Shown: positions 35,826 through 44,621, counted from the stretch's first letter. The stretch: DNA of 64,000 nucleotides from Methylobacterium planeticum (GCF_008806345.1 NZ_VZZJ01000008.1:62001-126000), one strand, 5' to 3'. Program-made: numbers and translations. Notes: generated by a model not told the origin, from the letters alone.

Positions 35826-36425
35826 ATGGATACCGTGCCCGAGGTCGCCAACATTCCGGACGCGCTCCGGACGCGCCTGCGCGGCGCCGGCGATGATCTT
35901 GAGATCGGCCTGTCGTCCTGGGAGCGCCTGTTCGGGACGGCGCGGGGGGCCAAGCCCGGCTGGCTCCGCCTCGGGCCCCCGGAGAACGGGGTCGCCTTCA
36001 CGGCGGCCGGGATCGCGGCCCTGGTGGGGCTCGCCGCCGAGCAGGAGGCCGTCGCGGCCGCGATCGTCGAGGCGGTGGCCCGGGCGATGCCGCGGATCGG
36101 CGACGTGCTCGGCCTCGTCGAGGGCGACGAGAGCGTCTCCCTGCCCGAGCCCGCCGAGATCGGGGCCGCCCTGGCCCCCGTGCGGGTGCAGGTCCACGAT
36201 CCCGGGGCGGGAGCCGGCCCGGCGCTCGTCGGCCTCGCCTTCGGCTGCTCCTGGGATCCGGAGCACGGGCTCGGCATCCTGCTGCGGCGGACCGAGGTGC
36301 TCGGGGTCGACACCGCGGAGGCGGTGCTCGCGCGGGCGGTGGCGGAGGCGGCGGCCCACGGCCGCCACGCCTTCTTCCTCTCCAGCCACCCGGACGACGA
36401 GGGCGGCGAGGGCGACGAGGGCTGA
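35826..36425 (+). CDS. Hypothetical protein, possibly DUF6985/DUF2004-like
   Basis: A 199-residue soluble acidic protein. The most conserved-looking stretch is ALVGLAFGCSWDPEHGLGIL, which resembles the F-x-C-x-WD-x-EHGLGV pattern of bacterial DUF6985-like proteins, some of which are immunity proteins. No toxin gene lies nearby, so an immunity role is not supported. The C-terminus is acidic (HPDDEGGEGDEG). Function unknown. Confidence 0.65.
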   Translation: MDTVPEVANIPDALRTRLRGAGDDLEIGLSSWERLFGTARGAKPGWLRLGPPENGVAFTAAGIAALVGLAAEQEAVAAAIVEAVARAMPRIGDVLGLVEGDESVSLPEPAEIGAALAPVRVQVHDPGAGAGPALVGLAFGCSWDPEHGLGILLRRTEVLGVDTAEAVLARAVAEAAAHGRHAFFLSSHPDDEGGEGDEG

Positions 36426-36432
36426 GCCGGCC

Positions 36433-36954
36433 TCAGCCCTGGAAATGGGTCAGGAGGCCGGCGCCCGGCGCCAGCAGCACGAAGGCCCAGACCAGGGCCG
36501 ACAGGATGTTGGCGACCTGGAACGGCAGGCGGTCGACCCCGAACATGCCGGCGATCAGGGGCACCACCGCCCGGGCCGGCCCGAAGAAGCGCCCGACGGC
36601 GACGGCCGCCGCCCCCCAGCGGTGCAGGAAGGCCTCGCCCCGGGCCACCATCTCGGGGTAGCGCCGCATCGGCCACAGGCGCTTGGCGCCGTCCTTGTAG
36701 TGGTGGCCGAACTCGTAGGAGACCCAGTCGCCGAGGGCCGCCCCGAGCGCGGCGGCGAGCACCACCGGCCAGAACGGAATCTGGGCCGCCCCCACCAGGG
36801 CGCCGATGCCGAGCAGGATCACGGTCGCGGGGACGAGGAGCGACAGGAAGGCGAGGGATTCGCAGAAGGCCAGGACCCCCGCGATCAGCGGCGTCCAGTC
36901 CTTGTTGGCCTCGACGAAGCCGAGGGTCGCGGTGCGCAGGGCGTCGAAGTCCAT
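36433..36954 (-). CDS. DedA-family membrane protein
   Basis: A 173-residue protein of the DedA/VTT family. The core is FCESLAFLSLLVPATVILLG, GALVGAAQIPFWPV, AALGAALGDWVSYEFGHHYK and GEAFLHRWGAAAVAVGRFFG with the conserved Arg of the G-R-F-x-G/P motif, then PARAVVPLIAGMFGVDRL. DedA proteins include flippases for undecaprenyl phosphate and phospholipids; the substrate here is not known. Somewhat short but with all motifs. Converges on the preceding gene with 7 bp between them. Confidence 0.88.
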   Translation of the reverse strand: MDFDALRTATLGFVEANKDWTPLIAGVLAFCESLAFLSLLVPATVILLGIGALVGAAQIPFWPVVLAAALGAALGDWVSYEFGHHYKDGAKRLWPMRRYPEMVARGEAFLHRWGAAAVAVGRFFGPARAVVPLIAGMFGVDRLPFQVANILSALVWAFVLLAPGAGLLTHFQG

Positions 36955-37158
36955 GATGATCCTTCAGCGCGATCCTCGGATGCGGTCCTGGGGCGCGCCC
37001 CGGCCCCGCCGCGGCCGCCCGGCCGGGTCCCTCTGTGCGGAGCCCGGCGCGGCGGCGCAAGCGGAACCCGCGCGGGCGGAGCCGCCGCGGGGATGCGCGC
37101 GGCCCGGAACGGGGCTAACACCCGGTCTCGGGTTCGCGTCGCGAGAGGAAGGCTCCCG

Positions 37159-38007
37159 GTGAAGGTTCTGTCGATCCAGTCGCACGTCGCCTACGGGCAT
37201 GTGGGGAACGCCTCCGCGGTCTTCCCGATGCAGCGCCTCGGCGTCGAGGTCTGGCCGATCCACACGGTGCAGTTCTCGAACCACACCGGCTACGGCGCCT
37301 GGCGGGGGCGCGTCTTCGACGGGCCGGCCATCGAGGAGCTGGTCCTCGGCATCGGCGAGCGCGGCGTCCTCGGCCAGTGCGACGGGGTGCTCTCGGGCTA
37401 CATGGGCTCGGCCGATATCGGCACGGCGATCCTGGGGGCGGTCCGGGCGGTGCGCCAGGCCAACCCGCGGGCGCTCTACGCCTGCGACCCCGTGATGGGC
37501 GATACCGGGCGCGGCGTCTACGTGCGCCCCGGCATCCCGGATTTCATGCGCGGCCAGGCGGTGCCCGCCGCCGACATCGTCACCCCGAACCAGTTCGAGC
37601 TCGACGTGCTCACGGGCCTGCCGACCGGCACCCTGGAGGAGGCCAAGCGCGCGGTCGCGGCCCTCCAGGCGCTGGGCCCCCGGGTGGTGCTCGTCACCTC
37701 GCTCATCACCGACGCGACGCCGCCGGGCGCCATCGACCTCCTGGCCGGGGAGGGGGGCGGGTTCTGGTGCGTGCGCACGCCGCGCCTCGCCCTCGACGTC
37801 AACGGGGCGGGCGACGCCATCGCGGCCCTGTTCTTCGTCCACTACGCCCGCACCGGCTCGGCCGCCCTGGCGCTCGGCATGGCCTCGGCCTCCGTCTACG
37901 GCCTGCTGCGCCGCACCGCCGAGGCCGGCTCCCGCGAGATCCTGACGGTGGCCGCGCAGGAGGAGTTCGTGTCCCCGAGCGAGACCTTCCCGGTCGAGGC
38001 GGTGTGA
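37159..38007 (+). CDS. pdxY: Pyridoxal kinase
   Basis: PdxY phosphorylates pyridoxal in vitamin B6 salvage to give pyridoxal 5'-phosphate. The 282-residue protein has SIQSHVAYGHVGNASAVFPM, QFSNHTGYGAWRG, CDPVMGDTGRGVYV, ADIVTPNQFELDVLTG and the catalytic LDVNGAGDAIAALFF (GAGD Asp). GTG 37159 follows GAGAGGAAGG. The long hairpin at 38282-38311 may end its transcript. Confidence 0.95.
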   Translation: MKVLSIQSHVAYGHVGNASAVFPMQRLGVEVWPIHTVQFSNHTGYGAWRGRVFDGPAIEELVLGIGERGVLGQCDGVLSGYMGSADIGTAILGAVRAVRQANPRALYACDPVMGDTGRGVYVRPGIPDFMRGQAVPAADIVTPNQFELDVLTGLPTGTLEEAKRAVAALQALGPRVVLVTSLITDATPPGAIDLLAGEGGGFWCVRTPRLALDVNGAGDAIAALFFVHYARTGSAALALGMASASVYGLLRRTAEAGSREILTVAAQEEFVSPSETFPVEAV

Positions 38008-38343
38008 GGGCGGTCCTCCGGGTCCGTCCGCCCGAGGGGTCGAGATCCCGTGCGACCTCGACGGGACCGTGATCGCGAATGGAAGACCCGGCGACTGGAA
38101 GACCCTAGCGGATTGCGGATGTGCCGGGCCGGAACCTCGCTCACCAGGGCTGGTTCCGGCGGCCTCCGGCGCTGAGGCGCAGGATCTGCCGCGCGCCCCG
38201 GCATTGCCCTGATGTCGGCGCGGCCCGGCGCCCGCCGCCATTGCGAATCGAGCGCCGACCCGACAGCTTCGGCGCGACGCCGACGCCCCCGGCCGCGCGG
38301 CCGGGGGCGTCCTTCCCGCGCGCCCCGAAGGTGTTCCGCTCCC
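38008..38343. other. Intergenic region with a long perfect hairpin
   Basis: 336 bp between pdxY and the PhzF gene. No gene recognised. The only structure is the 30-bp palindrome at 38282-38311. Confidence 0.5.
38282..38311 (+). terminator. 30-bp perfect palindrome, terminator or attenuator
   Basis: Fourteen-base arms (38282-38295, 38298-38311) are perfectly complementary around CG. It ends 32 bp before the PhzF start. No T-run follows, but the stem is exceptionally stable; it may end the pdxY transcript or limit readthrough into the PhzF gene. Confidence 0.5.
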
Positions 38344-39267
38344 ATGACCCGACGCCGCTTCGCCACCCTCGACGTGTTCACGGACGAGCCCTATGCCGGC
38401 AACCCGCTCGCGGTGGTGCTCGACGGCGAGGGCCTGGATGGGGCCGCGATGCAGCGCATCGCCCGGGAGTTCAACCTGTCCGAGACGGTGTTCGTGCTGC
38501 CCCCCGCCGAGGCGCGCCACCGGGCCCGCATCCGCATCTTCACCCCCGCGCGCGAGCTGCCCTTCGCCGGGCACCCGACCGTCGGCACCGCGGTGCTCCT
38601 GGGGCTGCAGGATCAGGCCCGCGGGGTCGGGGCGGCCCGGGCCGACGCCCTCGCGTTCGGGCTCGAGGAGGCGATCGGCATCGTGCCCTGCGTGGTCGAG
38701 GCGGGGGCGGGGCGGGGCCGCGCCCGCTTCAAGGCCCCGGCGCTGCCGAGCTTCCTCGGGGAGGGGCCGGAGCCCGCGGCCCTCGCGGCCGCCCTCTCCC
38801 TCGCGCCGGAGGATATTGGGATGGGCGCCCATGGTCCGAGCCGGCACGGGGCGGGGGTCGACTTCACCTTCGTGCCGGTTGCCTCCCGCGACCGCCTCGA
38901 CGCGGCCCGGATCGACCCGGGCGCCCTCGCGGCCCTCGGCGAGGGCTTCGGCGGGACCGGCGCGCTCTACCTCTACGCCTCCGACCCCGAGGGGCTCGGC
39001 CAGCGCTACCAGGCCCGGATGTTCGCCCCCCATCTCGGCGTGCCGGAGGATCCCGCCACCGGCTCGGCGGCGGCGGCCTTCGCCGGGGTGCTGATGCAGT
39101 TCGAGCCCCTGGGCACGGGCACGCACGACGTCGTCCTGCGGCAGGGCCTCGCCATGGGCCGCCCGAGCGAGATCGCCCTGCAGCTCGTGATCGCGGACGG
39201 CGTCCTGCGCTCCGTCGAGATCGGGGGCGCCGCCGTTCTGGTCAGCGAGGGCAGCCTCGTTGCCTGA
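38344..39267 (+). CDS. PhzF-family isomerase/epimerase
   Basis: A 307-residue protein with the two-lobed DapF-like fold. Signatures: TLDVFTDEPYAGNPLAVVLD, REFNLSETVFVLPP with the catalytic Glu, FTPARELPFAGHPTVGTAVL and VPEDPATGSAAAAFAG. Outside phenazine producers the family's substrates are mostly unknown. The final codons overlap the TTG start of the Nudix gene, so the two are co-translated. Confidence 0.88.
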   Translation: MTRRRFATLDVFTDEPYAGNPLAVVLDGEGLDGAAMQRIAREFNLSETVFVLPPAEARHRARIRIFTPARELPFAGHPTVGTAVLLGLQDQARGVGAARADALAFGLEEAIGIVPCVVEAGAGRGRARFKAPALPSFLGEGPEPAALAAALSLAPEDIGMGAHGPSRHGAGVDFTFVPVASRDRLDAARIDPGALAALGEGFGGTGALYLYASDPEGLGQRYQARMFAPHLGVPEDPATGSAAAAFAGVLMQFEPLGTGTHDVVLRQGLAMGRPSEIALQLVIADGVLRSVEIGGAAVLVSEGSLVA

Positions 39268-39985
39268 GAGGGGCGGGGCCGCCGGCTTCACGCTCCACCC
39301 GCTCCGGCGCCTGACGGCCCGCCTCGTCCCCTACGAGTGGGATTGGGCGCGGGCCGAGGCGCGGGCGATCGCCGAGAACTGGGCGCGGCGCGTCGCCGAG
39401 CGGCCGGGCCTGTTCGACGGGCCGGTGCTCCTCGCCTGCGGCCTGAGCCTCGCGGACGGCGCCTGCGAGGCCCGCTTCTTCGAGACGACCTACGCGCGCT
39501 TCCTCGCCTTCCGGGACGCGGGCCGCCCGGAGGGGCCCGTCGCCAACGCCTTCGCGGCGATCGTGCCCCGCAGCCGGGACGGGGCCGTGCTCCTCGGCGA
39601 GATGGGCGGCCACACCGCCAATGCCGGGCAGGTCTACTTCCCCTGCGGCACCCCGGACCCGGGGGACGTCCGCGGCGCGGGCGTCGACCTCGCCGGCAGC
39701 GCCGTCCGGGAATTGCGGGAGGAGACCGGCCTCGCGCTCCCCGACGACGCGCCCGAGGCGTGGCTGCTCCTGCGCGGGGAGGGGCAATGCGCCTTCCTGC
39801 GCCCCGTCGCCTTCCCGGAGGCGGCGGACGCCCTCCGCGACCGGATGGAGGCGCACCGGGCCCGCGAGGCCGAGCCCGAGCTCGCCCGCATCGTGATCGC
39901 CCGGTCCCTCGGCGACATCGACCCGGGCCGGATGCCCGGCTTCGTGCGCGCCTACCTGGCGCAGGCCTTCTGCCCGCGGGGCTGA
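39260..39985 (+). CDS. Nudix hydrolase
   Basis: A 241-residue protein with a TTG start inside the end of the PhzF gene (8-bp overlap, GCGAGGG upstream). The Nudix box is recognisable as GQVYFPCGTPDPGD, then VDLAGSAVRELREETGLAL, giving the RELREETG core with its metal-binding glutamates. The N-terminal domain (DWARAEARAIAENWARRVAE) occurs in the larger Nudix proteins of alphaproteobacteria. Likely hydrolyses a nucleoside diphosphate derivative. Confidence 0.85.
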   Translation: MPERGGAAGFTLHPLRRLTARLVPYEWDWARAEARAIAENWARRVAERPGLFDGPVLLACGLSLADGACEARFFETTYARFLAFRDAGRPEGPVANAFAAIVPRSRDGAVLLGEMGGHTANAGQVYFPCGTPDPGDVRGAGVDLAGSAVRELREETGLALPDDAPEAWLLLRGEGQCAFLRPVAFPEAADALRDRMEAHRAREAEPELARIVIARSLGDIDPGRMPGFVRAYLAQAFCPRG

Positions 39986-40060
39986 GGCTCCGCGGTGCGT
40001 GGGGCTGAGGCTTCGCGGGGCGTGGGCGCCCCAGGGGTCGCGAGGCCCCGCGGGACCGGC

Positions 40061-40420
40061 CTACGGGTAGCCGTAGCGGGACTTGGCGGCGGCGAGGAGG
40101 TGCAGGGCCTCGCCCTCGCGCCCGGCCGCGCAGGCCGAGGCGGCGCGGGCGAGATCGGCGCCGAAGCGGGCGCCCACGGGCTGGTTCAGGTTGCCGGTGG
40201 CGACGTCGCTGTCCACCACGGCCTGGGTCCGGGCGATGGCGGGGCCGCAGCCCGCGCCCTGGGGCAGCGGCGTGATCGCCGGGGGCGTGGCGGCGGCAAT
40301 CGCCACGGGCGGCGCGCCCGCCTTCGGCTGGCAGGCGCCGAGGAGGACGGCGGGCAGGAGAGTGGCGGACAGGAGGGCGGCGCGGGCGGGGCTCAGGCGG
40401 TGCGGTGTCAAGGGCGGCAT
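40061..40420 (-). CDS. Small putative lipoprotein
   Basis: A 119-residue protein with signal and lipobox LLPAVLLGAC, then a proline-rich linker and a folded-looking part (IARTQAVVDSDVATGNLNQP, ASACAAGREGEALHLLAAAK, ending SRYGYP). No family recognised; similar short lipoproteins are common in Methylobacterium. ATG 40420 was chosen by the signal peptide position. Confidence 0.65.
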   Translation of the reverse strand: MPPLTPHRLSPARAALLSATLLPAVLLGACQPKAGAPPVAIAAATPPAITPLPQGAGCGPAIARTQAVVDSDVATGNLNQPVGARFGADLARAASACAAGREGEALHLLAAAKSRYGYP

Positions 40421-40503
40421 CCCGGGTTCACGGCAGGGCGTGCGTACGGCGCAGCTTGGCGCCGCCGGGTTTGTGCCGCTCCGCCGCCGGGCGGTCAATC
40501 GCC

Positions 40504-40577
40504 GCGGCGCGGCCCGTCCTGCGCCGCCGCGGGATGCCCCGCGGCGCGGCCCGTCCTGCGCCGCCGCGGGATGCCCC
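40504..40577. repeat. 37-bp tandem duplication carrying hairpins
   Basis: Two identical 37-bp copies (40504-40540, 40541-40577). Each contains CGCCGCGGG-ATGC-CCCGCGGCG, a 9-bp stem with a 4-base loop. They lie after the SRPBCC gene stop and may act as doubled terminators. Confidence 0.85.
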
Positions 40578-40628
40578 GCGGCGGCGGTCGCGCCCGGCCG
40601 GACGCGCGCCGACCCGGATGGGTCGGGC

Positions 40629-41129
40629 CTACCGGCTCTTGTCCGCGATGGCCTTGAGGCCCGAGGTGTAGATGCCCTCGATCGCGTCCTTCGCGACGGT
40701 GTCCGGCGCGCCCTTGGCGTTGAACGTGCCGTCCCAGGTCACCTTCGAGCCCGCGCCCTCCGGCGCCACCGCGATCGTCGACTTGTAGTCGCTGACGGGG
40801 AGCGGGCTCTCGAGGATGACGTAGGTGTAGGACATCACCTTGTCGTCGCGGATGACCTGCTCCTCCACGATGCTGCCGCCGCCCTTGAGGCTGAGGGTGC
40901 GGATCTTCTTGCCGTCCTTCTCCGAGGGCGCGCAGGTCTCGATGGCCGGGTGCCAGGAGCCGATGCCGCAGAAATCCCCGATGGTCTGCCAGACCTTGGC
41001 CGGGGGCGCGGCGACGTCGACGGATTTCTGGACATCGAGGGCGAGGCCCGGCACCGTCCCGGCGAGGAGGCCGAGGCCGGCGCAGGCGAGGGGACGCAGG
41101 GACAGGGAGCGCGAGAGCAGGCGCGACAT
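40629..41129 (-). CDS. SRPBCC (polyketide cyclase-like) protein, exported
   Basis: A 166-residue protein with an N-terminal signal (RPLACAGLGLLAGTVPGLAL) and a START-like lipid/ligand-binding domain: VQKSVDVAAPPAKVWQTIGD, GIGSWHPAIETCAPSE, GSIVEEQVIRDDKVMSYTYV and VTWDGTFNAKGAPD. SRPBCC proteins bind hydrophobic ligands in a deep cavity. Probably periplasmic. ATG 41129 has GGAG 9 bases upstream; ATG 41144 is the alternative. Confidence 0.82.
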   Translation of the reverse strand: MSRLLSRSLSLRPLACAGLGLLAGTVPGLALDVQKSVDVAAPPAKVWQTIGDFCGIGSWHPAIETCAPSEKDGKKIRTLSLKGGGSIVEEQVIRDDKVMSYTYVILESPLPVSDYKSTIAVAPEGAGSKVTWDGTFNAKGAPDTVAKDAIEGIYTSGLKAIADKSR

Positions 41130-41509
41130 GGTGGGGGTCTCCATCCGGTTTCTTGTGCGGCACCGGGATGATCCCCGGCGCGGGCCTGTGGGGCTGCCCC
41201 GAAGCTAGGCCGGATCGCCGCCGCGGCAATGGAGCGGCGCTGACGAGGCTGCTCCCCGAGGGGGGCTTCCGGCCCGGAGGGGGGCTTCACTCCCCGAGGG
41301 GGCTTCCGTGCCCGAGGAGGCTTCCGGGCCCGGGGCGCGTCCCCGAACGGCGTCCGGCCGGACGCCCGCCGCCTGTTCGTCGGCCCGTTCTTGTCTTTCC
41401 GCCGCGCCGGGGCTAGGTACGGTCGCCTGTGCGGGACCCGGCGCGCGCGCCGCCCCGATTCGTCACCGCCGATCGCTGCCCCCGATCGTGCCCCGAGGAG
41501 AGACGAGCC
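41130..41509. other. Intergenic region with short imperfect repeats
   Basis: No gene supported. Between about 41257 and 41340 four imperfect 20-bp copies of GAGGGGGCTTCC-type sequence occur. The leuA promoter probably lies between 41340 and 41490. Confidence 0.45.
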
Positions 41510-41608
41510 TTGGCCAGAGCCGGCTCCGCGCCCATCGCCGCCCACGCTGCCCCCGCAGCGCCGCGGTCGCGCGCGCCCCTCGCCAGCCTCCTCCTTAGCC
41601 GCCCCTGA
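41510..41608 (+). CDS. Candidate leucine leader peptide upstream of leuA
   Basis: A 32-codon frame with TTG start, preceded by GAGGAG nine bases upstream, ends LASLLLSRP and TGA. Four leucine codons (CTC, CTC, CTC, CTT) fall within six codons just before the stop, as in leucine attenuators. The rest of the peptide is Ala/Pro/Arg-rich, so chance is possible. The stop codon lies in the left arm of an 8-bp inverted repeat (41602-41609 with 41637-41644). Confidence 0.4.
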   Translation: MARAGSAPIAAHAAPAAPRSRAPLASLLLSRP

Positions 41609-41644
41609 GGGCCGGCCGGGCGCCTGCGCCTGGGCACTCAGGGG
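41602..41644 (+). promoter_or_regulatory. Possible leuA attenuator stem
   Basis: CCCCTGAG (41602-41609) pairs perfectly with CTCAGGGG (41637-41644). The left arm contains the leader stop codon. No T-rich terminator was identified before leuA, so the regulatory mechanism is unproven. Confidence 0.35.
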
Positions 41645-41727
41645 ACGCGGACCGCCACGACGACAGGCTTACAGGGCGCCGCCGGCCGCGACAGCGGGGC
41701 GCGCCGCGACCAGGGTACACGACCGCC

Positions 41728-43299
41728 ATGACCAGCCAGACCACGACCCCCCAGGGCACCAAGGACCGGGTCCTCATCTTCGACACCACCCTGCGCGACG
41801 GCGAGCAATGCCCCGGCGCCACCATGACCCTCGACGAGAAGCTCGCGGTGGCCGAGCTCCTCGACACGATGGGCGTCGACATCATCGAGGCCGGCTTCCC
41901 GATCGCCTCGAACGGCGATTTCGAGGCGGTGGCGGAGATCGCCCGCCGCGCCAAGCGGGCCGTGATCGCGGGCCTCGCCCGGGCGATCCCGGGCGACATC
42001 GCCCGGGCCGGCGAGGCGGTGCGCCACGCCGCCCGCGGGCGCATCCACACCTTCGTGTCGACCTCCCCGATCCACCTCGCCCACCAGATGCGCAAGACCG
42101 AGGACGAGGTCGTCGAGATCATCCTCAAGACCGTGTCCCAGGCCCGCGACCTCGTGGAGGACGTGGAATGGTCCGCCATGGACGCGACCCGCACGCCGAT
42201 CGACTATCTCTGCCGCTGCGTCGAGGCCGCGATCCGGGCCGGCGCCACGACCATCAACCTGCCCGACACGGTGGGGTACGCCACGCCCGCGGAGTACCGG
42301 ACCATGTTCGAGCAGGTGCGCGCCCGCGTGCCGAACGCCGACAAGGCGGTGTTCTCGGTGCATTGCCACGACGATCTCGGCCTCGCCATCGCGAACTCGC
42401 TCGCGGGCGTCGAGGGCGGCGCCAGGCAGGTCGAGTGCACCGTCAACGGCATCGGCGAGCGGGCCGGCAACGCGGCCCTCGAGGAGATCGTCATGGCGAT
42501 CCGCACCCGCGGCGACGTGATGCCCTACGAGACCGGCATCGAGGCGACGATGCTGACCCGGGCCTCGAAGCTCGTCTCGCACGCGACGAACTTCCCCGTG
42601 CAGTTCAACAAGGCGATCGTCGGCCGCAACGCCTTCGCGCACGAGAGCGGCATCCACCAGGACGGCATGCTCAAGCACACCGAGACCTACGAGATCATGA
42701 CCCCGGCCTCGGTCGGCGTCAGCAAGACCTCGCTGGTGATGGGCAAGCATTCCGGCCGCGCCGCCTTCCGCTCGAAGCTCGACGAGCTCGGCCTGCACCT
42801 GTCCGACAACCAGGTCCAGGACGTGTTCGAGCGCTTCAAGGCGCTGGCCGACCGCAAGAAGCACGTCTACGACGAGGACATCGAGGCCCTGGTCGACGAG
42901 AACCTCGCCACCGCCCACGACCGCATCCGCCTCGTCTCCCTCTCGGTGATCGCGGGCACCCGCGGGCCGCAGCGCGCCACCATGAAGATCGCCATGGACG
43001 GCCGCACCCTGACGGAGGAGGCCGACGGCAACGGGCCGGTGGACGCGGTGTTCAACTGCATCAAGGCGCTGGTGCCGCACGAGGCCGAGCTCGAGCTCTA
43101 CCAGGTCCACGCGGTGACCGAGGGCACGGACGCGCAGGCGGAGGTCTCGGTGCGTCTGAAGGCCGGCGAGCGCACCATGACGGCCCGCGGCGCCGACCCG
43201 GATACCCTGGTCGCCTCGGCCAAGGCCTACCTCTCGGCCCTCAACAAGCTCTCGGCCACGGCCGTGCGCCTGCACGCCCAGCACGCCGCGGCCGAATAG
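41728..43299 (+). CDS. leuA: 2-isopropylmalate synthase
   Basis: LeuA condenses 2-ketoisovalerate and acetyl-CoA, the first committed step of leucine synthesis. The 523-residue protein has LIFDTTLRDGEQCPGATMTL, the metal motif SVHCHDDLGLAIANSLAGVE, VECTVNGIGERAGNAALEEI and a C-terminal LeuA regulatory domain (from about residue 400) that binds leucine. Length is normal. A GC hairpin follows at 43314-43338. Confidence 0.97.
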   Translation: MTSQTTTPQGTKDRVLIFDTTLRDGEQCPGATMTLDEKLAVAELLDTMGVDIIEAGFPIASNGDFEAVAEIARRAKRAVIAGLARAIPGDIARAGEAVRHAARGRIHTFVSTSPIHLAHQMRKTEDEVVEIILKTVSQARDLVEDVEWSAMDATRTPIDYLCRCVEAAIRAGATTINLPDTVGYATPAEYRTMFEQVRARVPNADKAVFSVHCHDDLGLAIANSLAGVEGGARQVECTVNGIGERAGNAALEEIVMAIRTRGDVMPYETGIEATMLTRASKLVSHATNFPVQFNKAIVGRNAFAHESGIHQDGMLKHTETYEIMTPASVGVSKTSLVMGKHSGRAAFRSKLDELGLHLSDNQVQDVFERFKALADRKKHVYDEDIEALVDENLATAHDRIRLVSLSVIAGTRGPQRATMKIAMDGRTLTEEADGNGPVDAVFNCIKALVPHEAELELYQVHAVTEGTDAQAEVSVRLKAGERTMTARGADPDTLVASAKAYLSALNKLSATAVRLHAQHAAAE

Positions 43300-43313
43300 C
43301 CAATAAAAGTGCA

Positions 43314-43338
43314 GGCCGGGGGTGGACAGCCCCCGGCC
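43314..43338 (+). terminator. Hairpin after leuA
   Basis: GGCCGGGGG (43314-43322) pairs with CCCCCGGCC (43330-43338) around a 7-base loop, 14 bp after the leuA stop. No T-run. Confidence 0.6.
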
Positions 43339-43405
43339 CCCTTGGTATCAGCCCCCACCTCGCCGACGGACTTGGTGGCCGCGGCGGATCGCTGACAAGC
43401 GATAA

Positions 43406-43481
<76 letters not shown>

Positions 43482-43497
43482 AATAAATCAAAACCTT

Positions 43498-43539
43498 AGC
43501 CGGGATCCGAGACGTCGTTTCGACACGACGTCTCCGGCT
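43498..43539 (+). terminator. Hairpin terminator after tRNA-Lys
   Basis: A perfect 10-bp stem GAGACGTCGT/ACGACGTCTC (43509-43518, 43525-43534), extended by AGCCG/CGGCT across a bulge, followed by TTATTT. It lies 16 bp after the tRNA. Confidence 0.75.
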
Positions 43540-43627
43540 TATTTCGACAAACCGTCCTTCTTCGTTCTCGCGTCCAAGCGTGTCCGCGCTCCCGCCTGCC
43601 GTGGCTTCGGCGTCGCTTGCGCGTATG

Positions 43628-43738
43628 CGGACGCCCGCAGCCCTCACGGCAGCCCCTTGCCCTCCGGGACCGGATCACGGCTGAGGGCTGCGGCCAGTCG
43701 ACGGGATCGAAGAAGCGGTGCTCGCGTCGGATGGGCAT
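43628..43738 (-). pseudogene. Fragment of an HNH-like gene
   Basis: The minus strand reads MPIRREHRFFDPVDWPQPSA, then GCREGCGRPH, after which the sequence becomes arginine-rich and unprotein-like. From memory this resembles the start of a methylobacterial protein with a zinc-finger or HNH-like motif. A 12-bp inverted repeat (43635-43646 with 43682-43693) falls inside. Only the first 37 codons look real. Confidence 0.35.
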
Positions 43739-43869
43739 GGACCCAGATGGCCACGCCCGAACGCTCCAGCGCTGCTCCCCTCGTGAAGGCGGCCCTCTCG
43801 AGTTCGCAGCGGGTTTCCCCCCCCTCGCGCGCAGCGGGGATAATCTGGCAATGGTCTTCCGGTTATTCA

Positions 43870-44096
43870 GGCGCTTCGCTCGACGCCAAGACCGGCAAGG
43901 TCAACTGGTCGGTCGTGAACGGCGATCCGAAGAAGGGCGAGACCAACACCGCGACGGTTCTGCCGGTCAAGGACAAGGCGGCGAGCTCCTCGTCGCCGAG
44001 AAGTTCGATCCGGTGGTGAACTGGGCCACCAAGGTCGACATGGAGAAGGGCTCGAAGAACTACGGTCGTCCGCTGGTCGTGTCGAAGTACTCGACG
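43870..44096 (+). pseudogene. Internally deleted fragment of a PQQ methanol dehydrogenase gene
   Basis: Two pieces in different frames are fused. The first (about 43873-43980) reads [20 protein letters not shown], then [14 protein letters not shown]. The second (about 43978-44096) reads [20 protein letters not shown], then [17 protein letters not shown]. Both match successive blades of XoxF-type PQQ alcohol dehydrogenases, with the sequence between them deleted and both ends of the gene missing. Clearly non-functional. No intact copy is in the window. Confidence 0.75.
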
Positions 44097-44114
44097 TTCA
44101 TCAGGATCAGCGTT

Positions 44115-44290
44115 GAAAGCTTCGCAAGAGCCCAGTCCCGAGTGATCCTTCAAGGCGTTGCCGCGGCCGATGTACCCGACGACGGTCCGGGTATCCCAAT
44201 GCCCGCTCTGATCCATGATCCGAATCAGAACTGCACCCCGCTCGGCTGCCGTCGTGACGTATCTGTCCCGCAGACTGGGGACGTGACGGA
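44115..44290 (-). pseudogene. C-terminal remnant of a tyrosine recombinase (integrase)
   Basis: The minus strand reads [16 protein letters not shown], then [20 protein letters not shown], then [11 protein letters not shown]. This is the C-terminal catalytic end of phage-type integrases: the R of SLR, the GH of SGHW and the nucleophilic Tyr in VVGYI. The N-terminal part is absent and the upstream frame is disrupted. It lies about 630 bp from tRNA-Lys, fitting a decayed integrative element. Confidence 0.6.
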
Positions 44291-44621
44291 CGGGCACGCT
44301 TTGGTGGCTGGATGGCTGCGAGCTTCCCGGTGATCGGGTCGAAGACGACAATCGCCATGGCGTATTTGCCCGTTTGCATAACCTTATATTTTACTTCGGA
44401 TAAGTTAATATAATATTAACAAAATCAGCTCGTACAGTCGATTACTCTGTCACAGTAGGGCTTTCCCCCAAATTCCACATGTGCGAGTCTCGGTGTGCCA
44501 AGCGTTATGGCGCGCATTGGCCCCCCCCGGGGGGCGCATGATGCCCGGGTTTCCTTCGCGCAAGCACGGTCTGGTTGTCGTCCGATAGGGCTGCTGCAGT
44601 TTGAGACAGAAGGAGGGGCGC

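Noticed and set aside
43635..43693. 12-bp inverted repeat as the end of an insertion sequence
   Set aside because: The two arms are only 35 bp apart, and no transposase or target duplication was found.
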